Shown here: piece by piece, positions 63,729 to 64,000 of the stretch
How positions within the stretch are numbered: the stretch's first letter is position 1
Layout: every line of letters starts with the position of its first letter
Assembly (NCBI RefSeq): GCF_000242455.2
Contig: NC_019892.1
Coordinates: 4,960,001 to 5,024,000, forward strand
Length of the DNA: 64,000 nucleotides
Direction of reading: 5' to 3'
Origin: Singulisphaera acidiphila DSM 18658
GTDB lineage: Bacteria > Planctomycetota > Planctomycetia > Isosphaerales > Isosphaeraceae
Program-made: the position numbers and the translations under genes
The notes under the pieces: model-generated
What the model was told of the DNA's origin: nothing
Seen by the model: the letters and a program-made list of their open reading frames with translations, nothing else
The model's database searches: none

Positions 63729-64000
63729 ACTGTCACCTCGACCGCTTGCGAGGTCAGTTCGTCGGAGATGATCGGCTCGATTTCCTCCCAACGGCCCCCG
63801 GCTAAGCCGCAGCCGATCCGGGGCATGTGGACGCTCGTTCCCAACGTCTTGGCCTCAACGGCCAGCTTCTTCAGGCAGGCACGCACCGCCTCGTAACGGA
63901 TCGGCGGGCCGTTGGAGCCCGTCTTCATACCCCTCTGGGCCACCATGTTGGCGACCCAGACATGTGGCTCGACCTGGACAAGTTGGATCGCACCGAGGCC
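63713..64000 (-). CDS. macro domain protein, C-terminal part (cut by window end)
   Basis: The frame is open to the window edge. It reads GAIQLVQVEPHVWVANMVAQ, then RYEAVRACLKKLAVEAKTLG and SVHMPRIGCGLAGGRWEEIE, and ends VTVYDFG. The R-I-G-C-G-L-A-G-G loop and the following W-x-x-I are signatures of macro domains that bind or hydrolyse ADP-ribose, close to TARG1/ALC1-type proteins. The N-terminal part, including the first nucleotide-binding motif, lies outside the window. Activity cannot be judged without it; some macro proteins of this type are antitoxins of ADP-ribosylating toxins. Confidence 0.88.
   Translation of the reverse strand, partial: GLGAIQLVQVEPHVWVANMVAQRGMKTGSNGPPIRYEAVRACLKKLAVEAKTLGTSVHMPRIGCGLAGGRWEEIEPIISDELTSQAVEVTVYDFG

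Overview
The window is high-GC bacterial DNA from a planctomycete, most likely an Isosphaeraceae relative (Singulisphaera/Paludisphaera type). The assignment is an inference from family content: DUF1559 pilin-like proteins, PSCyt1/DUF1549/DUF1553 plus DUF1501 gene pairs, twin-arginine leaders on DUF1501 proteins, a MoxR-DUF58-BatA operon, a glycine-rich RRM protein, and many extragenic palindromes. No rRNA, tRNA or CRISPR array was recognised.

Layout. 1-5.6 kb: the 3' end of a DUF1559 gene, a small lipoprotein, a multidomain cytochrome-type PSCyt1/DUF1549/DUF1553 protein and a DUF1501 protein, closed by a strong intrinsic terminator. 5.7-7.2 kb: a 31-bp inverted repeat and a toxin-antitoxin locus whose PIN toxin carries an in-frame stop. 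7.3-19.5 kb: a DUF1304-catalase-like fusion, a membrane glycosyltransferase, a TIGR03032 protein, a GYF_2-AIM24 protein, an M28 peptidase, a hybrid histidine kinase, an RRM protein and an unknown cytosolic protein. 19.7-24.5 kb: a second DUF1549/DUF1501 pair translationally coupled to an EF-hand protein. 24.6-28.4 kb: an IS4-family element interrupted by an intact-looking IS1380-family element, then hairpin repeats. 28.4-34.1 kb: a small gene, two overlapping genes for secreted planctomycete proteins (one with an NPCBM-like C-terminus) and a second hairpin array.

34.2-49.9 kb is one ten-gene, minus-strand operon with mostly overlapping or closely spaced genes: PQQ-propeller protein, SIMPL protein, squalene-cyclase-repeat protein, MoxR ATPase, DUF58 protein, BatA/VWA protein, VWA/amidotransferase-like membrane protein, DUF4175-like membrane protein, lysine/aspartate-rich coiled-coil protein and a small CxxC protein. 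Three of them carry VWA metal-site motifs and one is a MoxR ATPase, which suggests a chaperone-like envelope machine, though the substrate is unknown. 50.9-54.1 kb: higBA and, divergently, xseA-xseB, the XseA having an extra N-terminal DUF5710-like domain. 54.3-55.7 kb: a second copy of the IS4-family element, one base shorter and frameshifted. 56-64 kb: an accessory-looking region with a membrane protein, a GNAT acetyltransferase, two DUF1559 genes (one with a nonsense codon), an intradiol-dioxygenase-like protein, a small secreted protein, an AT-richer stretch, a macro-domain gene cut by the window end, and several copies of a short element with 9-bp terminal inverted repeats.

The main theme of the hunt is genome wear and palindromes. 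Both IS4 copies sit inside the same family of extragenic palindrome, and each is disabled by a different event within a few bases of the same site. Two other genes (PIN toxin and DUF1559) are each broken by a single stop codon. The most unusual intact proteins are the membrane DUF1304-catalase fusion and the DUF5710-XseA fusion.
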